From Bin5 sp965200685 (lineage in GTDB: Bacteria > Chloroflexota > Anaerolineae > Caldilineales > Caldilineaceae), in contig OZ241379.1 of NCBI GenBank assembly GCA_965200685.1, positions 4,297,641 to 4,361,640 on the forward strand: 64,000 bases of DNA, written 5' to 3'. The notes beneath the pieces are model-generated. The model did not search any database. It was not told the origin of the DNA and saw only the letters and a list, made by a program, of their open reading frames with translations. The translations under genes and the position numbers were made by a program. Within the stretch, counting starts at the first letter, position 1; each line of letters starts with the position of its first letter. Below are positions 43,907 to 52,528 of the stretch, piece after piece.

Positions 43907-44305
43907 TCAGCGCAGCGAACGCCACGGTTCTTCTTCAAACACATCAACCAGGGCATAGCCTTCCTCGCCGATAGCAGGGCCGAGGATCGCCAGCAATTTG
44001 GCCGCGCGCTCCGAGTTATTGAAAGAAGCATGGACCACATCAGCCCCGATAAATACAGAATCACCAGCCGAGAGCTGTTGGTTTTCCTGCTCGACCCACT
44101 GCTCAATAGTGCCGTTGATGACGTAGATCACCTCTTCCTGCTGGGGATGTTTATGAAACGCATGGCCCTGGCCCGATTCCAATGTCACTTCAATAACCAC
44201 CAGTGCTCGCGCCCCAGTAGTGGCAGGACGGCTGGCCCAGCCCATGACGCCCCAGTCCAGATAATCCCGCTCCATAGTGGACGCGCTGATAAATTTGCCG
44301 TTCAT
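43907..44305 (-). CDS. cupin-domain protein
   Basis: 132 residues, one small beta-barrel. The first cupin motif is visible as HKHPQQEEVIYVINGT (about residues 46-61) with His and Glu metal ligands; the second motif has DVVHASFN (about 89-96). The family covers isomerases, dioxygenases and sugar-binding regulators, so a role cannot be fixed. Probably a metal-binding cytoplasmic protein serving the sugar genes next to it. Confidence 0.8.
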   Translation of the reverse strand: MNGKFISASTMERDYLDWGVMGWASRPATTGARALVVIEVTLESGQGHAFHKHPQQEEVIYVINGTIEQWVEQENQQLSAGDSVFIGADVVHASFNNSERAAKLLAILGPAIGEEGYALVDVFEEEPWRSLR

Positions 44306-44384
44306 AAAACCTCCGGGTGTACTCCATAGTGTGCCCGCTGCTTTGAGGCGGGACGATGAGACTGGACGATGCGTCGGCGTAAAG

Positions 44385-44426
44385 CCGAAAGCTGATGGGT
44401 GGACAATGCAACCGTCCAGCTTTCGG
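44385..44426. terminator. hairpin between the dehydratase and the cupin gene
   Basis: CCGAAAGCTG and CAGCTTTCGG, perfect ten-base arms with a 22-base loop, in the 222-base gap. It follows the sugar-acid enzyme gene (44528-45685) on the minus strand and precedes the cupin gene, so it may end or attenuate that transcript. Not related to the CAGTGGCC palindromes. Confidence 0.5.
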
Positions 44427-44527
44427 GAAGGCTAACACTTGATGCCGTCCAAGTATAGCATACAAGTTCTCTGTTCCCATACCTATTGCTGGTTTGGCAT
44501 CTGCCACAAACGTACTTGTAGTAGGCC

Positions 44528-45685
44528 CTAGCTCATGTACTGGGCCACTGCGGCCTCGTCGATCTCCACGCCAAGGCCTGGCTTCTGCGCCAGTGGAAAG
44601 TGCCCCTCTGCTGGCAGAGGATAGGAGCGAGCGATAGACCCTTTCCAGTGATGGGCCTGGTGGCTGTGTTCCATAATCTGGAAGTTGGGGATGGCGAGGG
44701 AGTAGTGGATAGTTGCAGCTACCGCTAGGATACCGCCGCCGCCCACATGAGGCGCTATCGGCAGATTGAAGCTGTCACACAGCGCGGCGATGCGCTTGCC
44801 TTCGGACAGCCCAGTGCGGGCGATGTCCGGCATGGCTACGTCAAATCCCCGCAGCTCAATCCAGTTGCGCCACTCCCATACGGTGCGTAGCCATTCCCCC
44901 GTAGCCACCTGCATGGACAGAGCACGGGCGATCTCCGCTTGGCCGCGTATGTCCTCCGGCTGGCAAGGAGCCTCCAGCCAACGCACCCCGAGTGCCTCCA
45001 GGCCCCGGCCCAATTCGATGGCCCCGGACACATCCCGGGTGCCATGAATGTCTACCATCAGTTCGATCTCCGCCCCGACCGCCTGCCGTACCGCCTCCAC
45101 AATTGCCAGTAGCTGCGGATTTGGCAGCCGTAGATGCAGCTTCAGGGCCCGGTAACCGGCAGATAGCAAGGCCATGGCCTGGGCCGTCACATGTTCAGGC
45201 TCACTTCCACCGAGACCGGCGTACAATGGCACATGCGGCCGAAAGTTGCCGCCCAGCAGTTTGTAGACCGGCTTAGCGAGGGCTTTGCCCAACAGATCAT
45301 AGAGGGCCAGATCAACAGCCGCCAGCGCGTCCACGTAAAAGCCTGTCACATGGCCTCGCTCCCGCATGGCACTGTATAGACGATACCAGAGATATTCCAC
45401 GTCAAAGGGATCCCGTCCAAGCAGCAAAGGCGTACAGAGATCTTCCACAATCGCAGCCGTAGCCCGAGGTGAGACCGGGGCTTGGCCTTCCCCCCAGCCC
45501 ACTAGACCATCGTCGGTTTCCAAGCGCACTAGGCAGGTCTCATGGTTGCGAGAGTAGATGGACGTCCAAGCGTCCGCAGCAATGGTATAATCGCCATAGG
45601 CCTCCACATTGCGCTCCCCAGCGACAGAGCCGGCCCCGGCCGGGGGAATTTTTATGGCGTAGGCGTGGACAGATACAATACGCAT
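44528..45685 (-). CDS. mandelate racemase/muconate lactonizing enzyme family protein
   Basis: 385 residues from the ATG five bases after AGGAGG. The two-domain enolase-superfamily layout is clear. Metal-site candidates are Asp in LMVDIHGTRD (about 220), Glu in RWLEAPCQP (about 247) and Glu in VATGEWLR (about 272); the His in LPIAPHVGGGG near 322 is a likely base. It probably dehydrates or epimerises a sugar acid. Only distantly like the enzyme at 38257-39372. Divergent from the small membrane gene at 45795. Confidence 0.82.
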   Translation of the reverse strand: MRIVSVHAYAIKIPPAGAGSVAGERNVEAYGDYTIAADAWTSIYSRNHETCLVRLETDDGLVGWGEGQAPVSPRATAAIVEDLCTPLLLGRDPFDVEYLWYRLYSAMRERGHVTGFYVDALAAVDLALYDLLGKALAKPVYKLLGGNFRPHVPLYAGLGGSEPEHVTAQAMALLSAGYRALKLHLRLPNPQLLAIVEAVRQAVGAEIELMVDIHGTRDVSGAIELGRGLEALGVRWLEAPCQPEDIRGQAEIARALSMQVATGEWLRTVWEWRNWIELRGFDVAMPDIARTGLSEGKRIAALCDSFNLPIAPHVGGGGILAVAATIHYSLAIPNFQIMEHSHQAHHWKGSIARSYPLPAEGHFPLAQKPGLGVEIDEAAVAQYMS

Positions 45686-45794
45686 AGAGACCTCCTGACC
45701 ATTCGTTCTTGCATGTTTGATCTTTTGTGATTTGCGCCTGAACGCTATCCTGTCACTATACACGTTTTGGCCAAGGGACGCAAGGAGATGTATC

Positions 45795-46364
45795 ATGGCA
45801 AGCGTCACCCCGCAACACCTGTATGCGTCGGTCCGGCAGCGAATGTTGAGCTACTGTGCCGAGGTTTTTCTGCTATCTACCGCTGTGCTTCTCTGGCAGG
45901 GGCTCCTCTTTCTGCTTGGGCTGAACCCGCTCATTCGCGGCCTACAGGCCGACATAGAGTTTCCCAAAGTGGCCTATCATCTATGGCTGCTCGGCACGAT
46001 CGACCTGCCACTGGTTGTATACTATACAGGAACCTTGGCGTCATCTGCCCAGGCTACCCTCGTGATGCGCTGGTTGGGGCTACGGCTGGAGAGCGCGGAT
46101 GGCGGCCGGGTCCGCTACAGACAGGCATTCCTACGCACGATTGTGATGCTGATCCCCTTTGAGATCAACCATGCCTTTCTGGTGTGGGCCAGCACGTCCC
46201 AAGGCATCCCCACGCAACTCCCGTTCCAATTCGCGCTTGTGGGTGGATTGGGTGTAGTATACACTCTGATGGCCCTGCGCTCTAACCAGCGACAGAGCCT
46301 CCATGACCGGGCAGCGGGTACTGTGGTTGTGAAGAGGCATTCCACGCGCCGCTACATATCCTGA
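45795..46364 (+). CDS. RDD-like integral membrane protein
   Basis: 189 residues from the ATG seven bases after AAGGAG. Four predicted helices (about 17-40, 58-80, 110-135, 140-160). An Arg near the first helix and the closing SLHDRAAGTVVV stretch are typical of RDD-family proteins, in which the C-terminal DxxxGT pattern is conserved. Role unknown; some members act in ion or small-molecule transport. Behind it at 46365-46405 is a worn remnant of the AATCCTG repeat. Confidence 0.6.
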   Translation: MASVTPQHLYASVRQRMLSYCAEVFLLSTAVLLWQGLLFLLGLNPLIRGLQADIEFPKVAYHLWLLGTIDLPLVVYYTGTLASSAQATLVMRWLGLRLESADGGRVRYRQAFLRTIVMLIPFEINHAFLVWASTSQGIPTQLPFQFALVGGLGVVYTLMALRSNQRQSLHDRAAGTVVVKRHSTRRYIS

Positions 46365-46559
46365 AAATCCTACAATCCAGTACAATCCTGCTTCTGATAA
46401 GATGCACGGGGAAAATTCAAGTTGCCATTGGACGCGTTTGAGATGATAATGAGACCGTTGCACCAAGAGTAGCCCTCTGTTTGAGGCATTCGCACGGTAG
46501 ACCCATGCAAACATCCCAAACAATACCGGAAAGAAGAGGGCTACCAAGCAATGCAGATC

Positions 46560-47699
46560 CTATGATAGAGAGGATACCGGCCCACGTCCGGAACTGCGGG
46601 CCAGATGCACGATCACTGCGCCGCTGCCGGTGGAGCCGAGCAGCAGGGTGATGATAAAGCCGAGGCAGGCAACAATGGACCAGGACAAGGTCGTGATTGC
46701 GCTGAGGAACAGCGCGGAGATGGCAACGGAGATGAGGGGATGCCAAGAGAAATTGGCCTGACCCGCGAGGAATTGGTCCAGTCGCTGGCCGAGCCAACAG
46801 CTCGTCACTGCCCAACCGAAGAGCATCACCAGAGCCAGAATCGCTAGGATCGGGAAGGCCAGCAGTGCAAAACAGAGGGTGATGGTAAACAGGGCGGCAC
46901 TCAGTGCCAACCCCAGGACTACAATTGCGCCGGTGGCGAAGCTCAGGCCCGTTGCGGTTTGCGCGGTGTCAGTAATCTGCTCGATCTGCTTGGGGAAAAG
47001 CCAAACGATCAGCAGAACCAGAGCAGTGATGAGCAGCGTCCATAGCAAAGCTTGAAATAGCCGCCCTAGAAAGCGCAAGAACCAATGCAGAGGGTTCCGC
47101 TGCATCCGCTCGACCGTAGCGATCTGGGCCTGGATTTCATGAGAAGTCACATCGGCCTGGGATAGGACTTCGTCAATGTAGGCCTGCATTTCATTGGAAG
47201 TCATATCGGTCTGGGATAGGACATCGTCAATGTGGGCCTGGATTTCATTGGAAGCCACATCGATCTGGGATAGGATATCATCGCGATTTCCAATGAAATG
47301 GCCGCCTATGTAGGCGTTCGCTTCGCGCTTCATCTTACCGCCCAGGACACTGACATCGCCACTGACATGGGAGCTGGCGGCCAAGTAGGCATCACCGCCA
47401 AAGATGGCAAGATTGCCGTCGATCTTCCCTTCCAGAACCAGATCCCCGCTGAAAATCGACAGATTGCCGTTGATGTGCCCGCCCTGTTCTACCTTCACAT
47501 TGCCATTGAAGACAGCTACATTGTCATTGAGCGTTTCACCTGCCGCGACAGTCAGGTCTTGATTCACGATCTGTTGATCGAAAAGGGAATTACGCAAGCC
47601 ATCCGCTCTAGCTGCCGGCGAGAAGAGAAGCGCTAGTGTCGCGAGGATCACCACGAGAACTGCAGCCATCCAAAAACCATCCCGGCCAATCCGTTTCAT
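46560..47699 (-). CDS. bactofilin-like membrane protein with 18-residue repeats
   Basis: 379 residues. After a signal peptide (about 1-32) comes a bactofilin-like beta-helix (about 40-135) in which GNL, GDV and GNV turns recur every 7-8 residues. Then three 18-residue repeats of the DxLSQxDxxSNEIQAxID kind (about 140-195), and four membrane helices (about 210-355). Such proteins are often targets or effectors of anti-sigma control. Its ATG overlaps the stop of the anti-sigma gene (ATGA), so all three genes of the cluster are co-translated. The repeats look like a 54-base minisatellite. Confidence 0.78.
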   Translation of the reverse strand: MKRIGRDGFWMAAVLVVILATLALLFSPAARADGLRNSLFDQQIVNQDLTVAAGETLNDNVAVFNGNVKVEQGGHINGNLSIFSGDLVLEGKIDGNLAIFGGDAYLAASSHVSGDVSVLGGKMKREANAYIGGHFIGNRDDILSQIDVASNEIQAHIDDVLSQTDMTSNEMQAYIDEVLSQADVTSHEIQAQIATVERMQRNPLHWFLRFLGRLFQALLWTLLITALVLLIVWLFPKQIEQITDTAQTATGLSFATGAIVVLGLALSAALFTITLCFALLAFPILAILALVMLFGWAVTSCWLGQRLDQFLAGQANFSWHPLISVAISALFLSAITTLSWSIVACLGFIITLLLGSTGSGAVIVHLARSSGRGPVSSLS

Positions 47700-48310
47700 G
47701 GGATACTCCTTACAGTACGCGGTTCAACCGGCTGCATGCTGTGCCGCAGGAAGATAGACCATGAAGCTAGGGCCAGAACCGATACGAGAAAATAGGCGCA
47801 AGTGGTCGCAGCCCCAAGCAGCTTGGGGGTTGTGGGCAGGCCGATGAGCACACCCCATAAGGAGTGCCCGACCACACTGCCCATGGTCCAAGTAGATGTC
47901 AGGAACTGACGCATTTCTGTGAACCAGGCCAGATTGGTATAGACCAGAGAGGCGGCCACCAGCCCCATGCCAGCCAGGCCGAGGGACCAGACGAAAACGG
48001 TCAGCACTGCCAGCAACAGACCGACCCGTAGAGTGTGCTGTCGTTCCTGCTGGCGCACCCGTTCCGCCACCTGATAGACAAATTCTGGCGATGGTGCAGG
48101 CATTGGCGCGACCCGTAGCCGTTGATCGATCACCTGCCAGAGAATCCACTGAGAACGGCAGGTGTCACATCGGTCCAAATGCCTGTCAAGCCGCTGCTTT
48201 TCCTCTGGCTCTAGCATCTCATCCAATGCCAGCGAAATGAGCATCAGATAATCGCTGTGGTCCGCGGCCGGGGAAGCAGTGCCTTGGGTGTTGGAGAGTT
48301 GTCCACTCAT
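47696..48310 (-). CDS. zinc-finger anti-sigma factor
   Basis: 204 residues. The ZAS-type motif HLDRCDTC near residues 44-51 (His, then CxxC) binds zinc and the sigma factor. Two or more membrane helices follow (about 90-120 and 172-195), so the sigma-binding part is cytoplasmic. It lies 23 bases downstream of the ECF sigma gene and overlaps the bactofilin-like gene by four bases. It should hold the sigma factor inactive until a surface signal arrives. Confidence 0.85.
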   Translation of the reverse strand: MSGQLSNTQGTASPAADHSDYLMLISLALDEMLEPEEKQRLDRHLDRCDTCRSQWILWQVIDQRLRVAPMPAPSPEFVYQVAERVRQQERQHTLRVGLLLAVLTVFVWSLGLAGMGLVAASLVYTNLAWFTEMRQFLTSTWTMGSVVGHSLWGVLIGLPTTPKLLGAATTCAYFLVSVLALASWSIFLRHSMQPVEPRTVRSIP

Positions 48311-48333
48311 CGTTTTCTCCTAAAACATTCACA

Positions 48334-48969
48334 TCAATGGCCTGTGGCCAGGAATTGCAACTGCAATGGCTGGGGGTTCGGGTCATTGGTCACAGGGACC
48401 TGTGCATTGATCACTGGGTTTTCAGCCATCTCGTACAGGGAGGCCAGCTTTTTCCGGGCCCGGAAGAGGCGGCTTTTGACGGCCCCTTCCGATATGCCCA
48501 TGATATCGGCGATCTCCTGATAACTGCACTCGTTCCAATAGCGTAGAACAAGCGGTGTGCGGTAGTCCACTTCTAGTTGATTGACAAGGGCGTGCATCTC
48601 ATCTTCCTGTTCAGCGGCCAAGGCCCTCTCTTCCGGTTGGGGTGTCTCGCTGGCGAGGCTGAAAACCGCCGGCGATTCATCAAGGCCCACCACCTGCACC
48701 CGACGTTTTTTGCGTAGTCTGTCAATGCAATGGTGGTTGGCGATGGAGAAGAGCCAGGTGCTGAACTTATGTTGTGGGTTGTACTGATGTAGCCGAGTAT
48801 AGGCGCGCAGAAACACCTCTTGGGCCGCATCTTCCGCTTCTATCGTCTGGCCAAGCATACGATATGTCAAAGCAAAGATGGGCCGCTGATATGCTTGCAC
48901 CAGCAACCCGAATGCTTCTTGATCGCCAGCCCTGGCCTGGTCCAGCCAATGTTGTTCTTCTGTACTCAT
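48334..48969 (-). CDS. ECF-type RNA polymerase sigma factor
   Basis: 211 residues from the ATG at 48969. Region 2 (about 20-90) includes AEDAAQEVFLRAY and FSTWLFSIANHHCIDRLR; region 4 (about 125-180) has the helix-turn-helix YQEIADIMGISEGAVKSRLFRARK. The linker and region 2 place it with ECF01/RpoE-like factors. Its partner anti-sigma gene follows at once. Target promoters could not be picked out. Upstream reading of this frame has no ribosome site and is not used. Confidence 0.92.
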   Translation of the reverse strand: MSTEEQHWLDQARAGDQEAFGLLVQAYQRPIFALTYRMLGQTIEAEDAAQEVFLRAYTRLHQYNPQHKFSTWLFSIANHHCIDRLRKKRRVQVVGLDESPAVFSLASETPQPEERALAAEQEDEMHALVNQLEVDYRTPLVLRYWNECSYQEIADIMGISEGAVKSRLFRARKKLASLYEMAENPVINAQVPVTNDPNPQPLQLQFLATGH

Positions 48970-49224
48970 TCCCACAGCCTTTGTATGACGGTCCGATTCA
49001 TAATGCACTACGCACATTGTTTCATAAAGTTTCGCGGGCGTAAGTTTGGCTTGCCAATTGCCCTCGTTTATAATGATCCTACATTCTACCACAGCCCTGA
49101 CAATGCACTGACAGTCTTTTGCACGCTTGAGTCAGGCCTATTGATGAGTCGGTGGCATTTGCGCCTCCCAGCCGTTGCCATAGGTAAATGTACAAACGCC
49201 AAAATTCCTGAAAGGAACGCAACG

Positions 49225-50385
49225 ATGCAAGTAACCTATCCATTCACGGCGATTGTAGGCCAAGAACGTATGAAGCGGGCCCTGATCCTGAACGCAGTCC
49301 ACCCATTGATCGGCGGCGTGCTGATCAGGGGCGAGCGCGGCACGGCCAAATCAACAGCGGCCCGAGGGCTTGCCGCGCTGTTGCCGGCCATTGAAGCGGT
49401 CGAGGGATGCCCCTTTGCCTGTTACGCGGACACTCCCCTTGGCTTGTGCCATATCTGCCAGAGGAGTGCCCACAATGACACTCCTGCTGCCCGGCAAAGC
49501 GTGCTGCAACAAACTATTGGATTGGAAAGCTCGCGCGAGACACCGTTCATCGATCTGCCGGTCAGTGCCACGGAAGATCGCGTGGTGGGTACGCTTGATA
49601 TCGAAAAGGCCATTCGCCAGGGCGAACGTCACTTTGAGCCGGGCATTCTGGCCGCGGCCAATCGGGGCATCCTATATGTGGACGAGGTCAATCTGCTTGA
49701 TGATCATGTGGTGGACCTGCTGCTGGACAGCGCGGCCATGGGTGTGAATGTGGTTGAACGGGAAGGGATCAGCGTACAGCATCCAGCCCGCTTTGTGTTG
49801 GTCGGTTCCATGAACCCAGAAGAAGGGGACCTGCGCCCTCAATTGTTGGACCGGTTCGCCCATGCAGTTGATGTCATCGGGATTGACGACCCTCGGGGGC
49901 GAGTGGAGATTCTGCGCCGGCGTACCCGCTTTGAACAAGACGCCGCCCTCTTTACCGGGGACTTTGCCGAAGAAGCCCAAGCCCTCGGAGAACGCATTAT
50001 CCAGGCCCGCCGCCGCTATGACAGCGTGCGCTACACAGACAAAGACCTGTACACAATCGCAGCCCTGACGAGCAGCTTCCATGTGGATGGCCACCGGGCA
50101 GACCTTGTCATTCTGAAGACCGCACGGGCCCATGCTGCCTTTGAAAACCGAGCGTATATCACCGACCGCGATATTCTGCTGGCAGCAGAGCTGGCCCTGC
50201 CGCATCGGATGAAGAAACAGCCCTTCCAAGACACGGTCCTGCAACCGGACCAGCTAGAAGCGAATATGCGCCAGGCCCGCGCAGATGCTGAAGAGGCCCA
50301 AGAATCTATGGACCAAGAAGAGACGGAGAGCAGTTCAGCATCTACGGAAAAAAAAGTGACGAGGGTGATGACTCCGAGGAACTAG
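49225..50385 (+). CDS. chelatase AAA+ subunit (ChlI/BchI/CobS-like), zero-frame product
   Basis: 386 residues from the ATG nine bases after AAAGGA. Walker A is GERGTAKST (Lys42), an ACYADTPLGLCHIC stretch follows near 70-84, Walker B is ILYVDEVNLLDDH near 150, and sensor/Arg-finger regions follow (PQLLDRFAHAVDV). It forms the AAA+ ring of magnesium or cobalt chelatase. The frame ends in an acidic Ser/Glu tail at TAG (50383-50385). At the A8 run (50348-50355) a -1 slip would lead into the VWA part for a 700-residue fusion. Cobalt chelation for cobalamin is inferred from the absence of photosynthesis genes in view. Confidence 0.88.
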   Translation: MQVTYPFTAIVGQERMKRALILNAVHPLIGGVLIRGERGTAKSTAARGLAALLPAIEAVEGCPFACYADTPLGLCHICQRSAHNDTPAARQSVLQQTIGLESSRETPFIDLPVSATEDRVVGTLDIEKAIRQGERHFEPGILAAANRGILYVDEVNLLDDHVVDLLLDSAAMGVNVVEREGISVQHPARFVLVGSMNPEEGDLRPQLLDRFAHAVDVIGIDDPRGRVEILRRRTRFEQDAALFTGDFAEEAQALGERIIQARRRYDSVRYTDKDLYTIAALTSSFHVDGHRADLVILKTARAHAAFENRAYITDRDILLAAELALPHRMKKQPFQDTVLQPDQLEANMRQARADAEEAQESMDQEETESSSASTEKKVTRVMTPRN

Positions 50386-50397
50386 ATTCCTCGTCGG
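50348..50397 (+). promoter_or_regulatory. candidate programmed -1 frameshift site with downstream hairpin
   Basis: Eight A at 50348-50355 give the slippery A-AAA-AAA-G in the zero frame (AAA at 50350-50352 and 50353-50355). After a -1 slip the reading continues as AGT GAC GAG. CGAGGAA (50375-50381) and TTCCTCG (50387-50393) form a perfect seven-base stem whose five-base loop holds the zero-frame TAG. An alternative stem pairs GACGAGG (50358-50364) with CCTCGTC (50389-50395). A GGAG lies about 20 bases upstream. Confidence 0.7.
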
Positions 50398-51326
50398 AAA
50401 GCGGTGAGGGCGGTGTCGCCCAGCCGGACGCCGCTCCCCAACAGAGTTCATCACCCACAGACGAAAAAGGGGCCCGCAAACCGGTTGCAGTTGGGGATAT
50501 GTTCGAAGCCCGCAAGCTGGACACACCCCTAGATAAGATGACCCGGGAACAATCGGGCAAACGCTCCTATAGCCGCACGGACCGCAAGCGGGGCCGCTAC
50601 ATTAAGGCACGCCCGGCCCATGACAAAACCGATGACATCGCGTTCGATGCCACCCTACGCAACGCTGCCCCCTACCAGAAAGAGCGGCATGAGAGCGGGG
50701 AAAGCGACCTGGCCCTGCAGCTACGGATGTCAGACCTGCAGCGCAAAGTACGGGTGCGACGTACCGGCAATCTGATTCTATTTGTGGTTGATGCCAGCTG
50801 GTCCATGGCCGCCAGTGAACGCATGGAGGCCACCAAAGGCGCAATTTTTAGCCTGCTGGTGGACGCGTACCAACGCCGAGATCAGGTCGGTTTGGTCGTC
50901 TTTCAGCGGGATAAAGCGCGCGTGGTGCTGCCGCCAACCAACAGTGTGGAACTGGCGGAAAAGGCATTGCAGGATCTGCCGGTAGGAGGCAAAACACCTC
51001 TCAGTAGCGGCCTCTTGGCCACTTGGCAGGTGGTGGAAAATGCCCAGCGCCGGGACCCCGAACTGCGCCCACTGGTGATGCTCCTAACCGATGGGGCAGG
51101 CAATGTCAGTATGACCGGCATGCCCGCGCAGGAAGAAGCCATGAAAATGGCAACCCTGTTTGCCCATGGGGAGGTACGCACAATTGTCATCAATATGGAA
51201 CACATGGCCTTTGACAGAGGATTGGCCCAAGCCCTGGCCGACCAGATGGGCGGCATCTGCTACAATCTGCCGGAACTGCGGGCCGACACCCTGTTGAATA
51301 CTGTGAAGAGAGAGATCCACGGGTAG
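50355..51326 (+). CDS. chelatase VWA subunit (ChlD/CobT-like), reached by -1 frameshift
   Basis: In the -1 frame the acidic linker continues without a stop from the A8 run (SDEGDDSEELDSS and on) into a conserved core: MFEARKLDTPLDK, then RTGNLILFVVDASWSM with the DxSxS metal site (MIDAS), and a closing LLTDGAGNVSM. This is the C-terminal half of ChlD/BchD. An ATG at 50499 could start a free 275-residue form, but it has no good ribosome site and would omit most of the linker. A continuous linker across the frame change argues for one fusion protein made beside the short AAA+ form. It would complete the chelatase ring complex. Confidence 0.82.
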   Translation, partial: SDEGDDSEELDSSSESGEGGVAQPDAAPQQSSSPTDEKGARKPVAVGDMFEARKLDTPLDKMTREQSGKRSYSRTDRKRGRYIKARPAHDKTDDIAFDATLRNAAPYQKERHESGESDLALQLRMSDLQRKVRVRRTGNLILFVVDASWSMAASERMEATKGAIFSLLVDAYQRRDQVGLVVFQRDKARVVLPPTNSVELAEKALQDLPVGGKTPLSSGLLATWQVVENAQRRDPELRPLVMLLTDGAGNVSMTGMPAQEEAMKMATLFAHGEVRTIVINMEHMAFDRGLAQALADQMGGICYNLPELRADTLLNTVKREIHG

Positions 51327-51355
51327 ACAACATCCGTCTCCATTGAGGGCTTACA

Positions 51356-52528
51356 ATGACAAAAACGACACCGAAGGAACGCAGGTTGCTGAAAGGCTCT
51401 TGGGAGGCGATGCTGGCCGAAGCCCAAACCTTGAACCAGCAGGGCAACAGAGAAGTCATCAAAAAGTTTACATATCTCATCGAACGTCTCTTGAAGCTGC
51501 CGGAGAAGAGGCTGCGCTCCCAGGAGCATCTGCTGTCCATCCTAGCACAGAGCCTGTTCGGCCTGCAGTCCTACTATGCTAGGCGCAACCGTTTGGATGA
51601 GGCCTTATCAGCCTATGATGATGTTATTGATTGGGTCCTGGATGCAGATGCACAGGTTGTCTGGCGCGAACACCAAGCCTGTATCCTGCGCTGGCAAGGA
51701 CGCTACGAGGAAGCAATTCCTCTTCTACAGCATGTAGTGGATGAGGAACCGTTTGACATGAACCCGCGCTGGCTCCTCTTTTCCATTTTGATTGACAGCA
51801 ATCGCTTTGATCTGGCAGAGGCCATGATTGCATCATTTGCTGAACAGGTGGCGGAGCAGTGCAATGCTGATGGGGTGGAGCAGGATGACATTGATTTTCT
51901 GTTCGGTTTCCTGCACTATCTGCGCGCTATGCTGGCCCTTGAAAAAGGCCAATGGGAGGCCGCGTTTCATGAATTTGCCGCAGCCGGCAAAACATCCCAA
52001 ACCTATGTAAATGGCTGGCACCTGCTGTATCGCCCTCTTGTGACCCACAAACAGGCTAAGTTCGCTGGCCGAGCACTCAACCGGGAAAAATCGCCTGCCT
52101 CCCAGGGATTCTGGCGAGGCTTGTCCGGTCGGTATGCCGGTGACCAGAAGGGGGCCCAGATAGAATGGCGGCGAGTGACACAGATTCCCCTCGCTGATGT
52201 GATGCTCCGCTCGGCTGGGGACTGGATTTTGGCCCATTACTATCTGGGTGATGAGGACCGGCAGGGCTTACAGGTAGCCCTGCATCTGCTCCAGCAACAG
52301 AAGACCCAGCAGACCCCGCTAGTATTGAGCCTGGCCGCATTGGGCTGGGGCATGCATGGCCAAAAAGAGCACTTGTATCGCAATTTACGCTTTGCTGTTG
52401 AGCAGATGCGCGCGGGATTGCAGGATAACAAGCTGTCTGTCTTTGCTTGGCACTTCTTCCACGACCTGCTCCAGCCAGAGGATTTCGCGGAAGTGGAGCA
52501 GTATTTCCACGCCCCGAAAACCCACTGA
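51356..52528 (+). CDS. TPR-like repeat protein
   Basis: 390 residues, all helical, with repeated pairs of helices spaced about 34 residues apart (for example RLDEALSAYDDVIDW, GRYEEAIPLLQHVVDEEP, NRFDLAEAMIASFAEQ). No signal peptide or membrane helix. TPR proteins scaffold complexes; here the gene lies 29 bases behind the chelatase gene on the same strand and may assist it. Its stop abuts the stop of the convergent PHP gene within a TGATCA. Confidence 0.65.
   Translation: MTKTTPKERRLLKGSWEAMLAEAQTLNQQGNREVIKKFTYLIERLLKLPEKRLRSQEHLLSILAQSLFGLQSYYARRNRLDEALSAYDDVIDWVLDADAQVVWREHQACILRWQGRYEEAIPLLQHVVDEEPFDMNPRWLLFSILIDSNRFDLAEAMIASFAEQVAEQCNADGVEQDDIDFLFGFLHYLRAMLALEKGQWEAAFHEFAAAGKTSQTYVNGWHLLYRPLVTHKQAKFAGRALNREKSPASQGFWRGLSGRYAGDQKGAQIEWRRVTQIPLADVMLRSAGDWILAHYYLGDEDRQGLQVALHLLQQQKTQQTPLVLSLAALGWGMHGQKEHLYRNLRFAVEQMRAGLQDNKLSVFAWHFFHDLLQPEDFAEVEQYFHAPKTH

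Noticed and set aside
48820..49224. N-terminal extension of the chelatase AAA+ protein
   Set aside because: The longer frame overlaps the sigma-factor gene, shows no family similarity, and a clear AAAGGA site precedes the ATG at 49225.
50499..51326. Independent VWA gene starting at 50499
   Set aside because: No ribosome site, and the acidic linker is open upstream to the A8 run, which fits a frameshift fusion better; kept only as an alternative.
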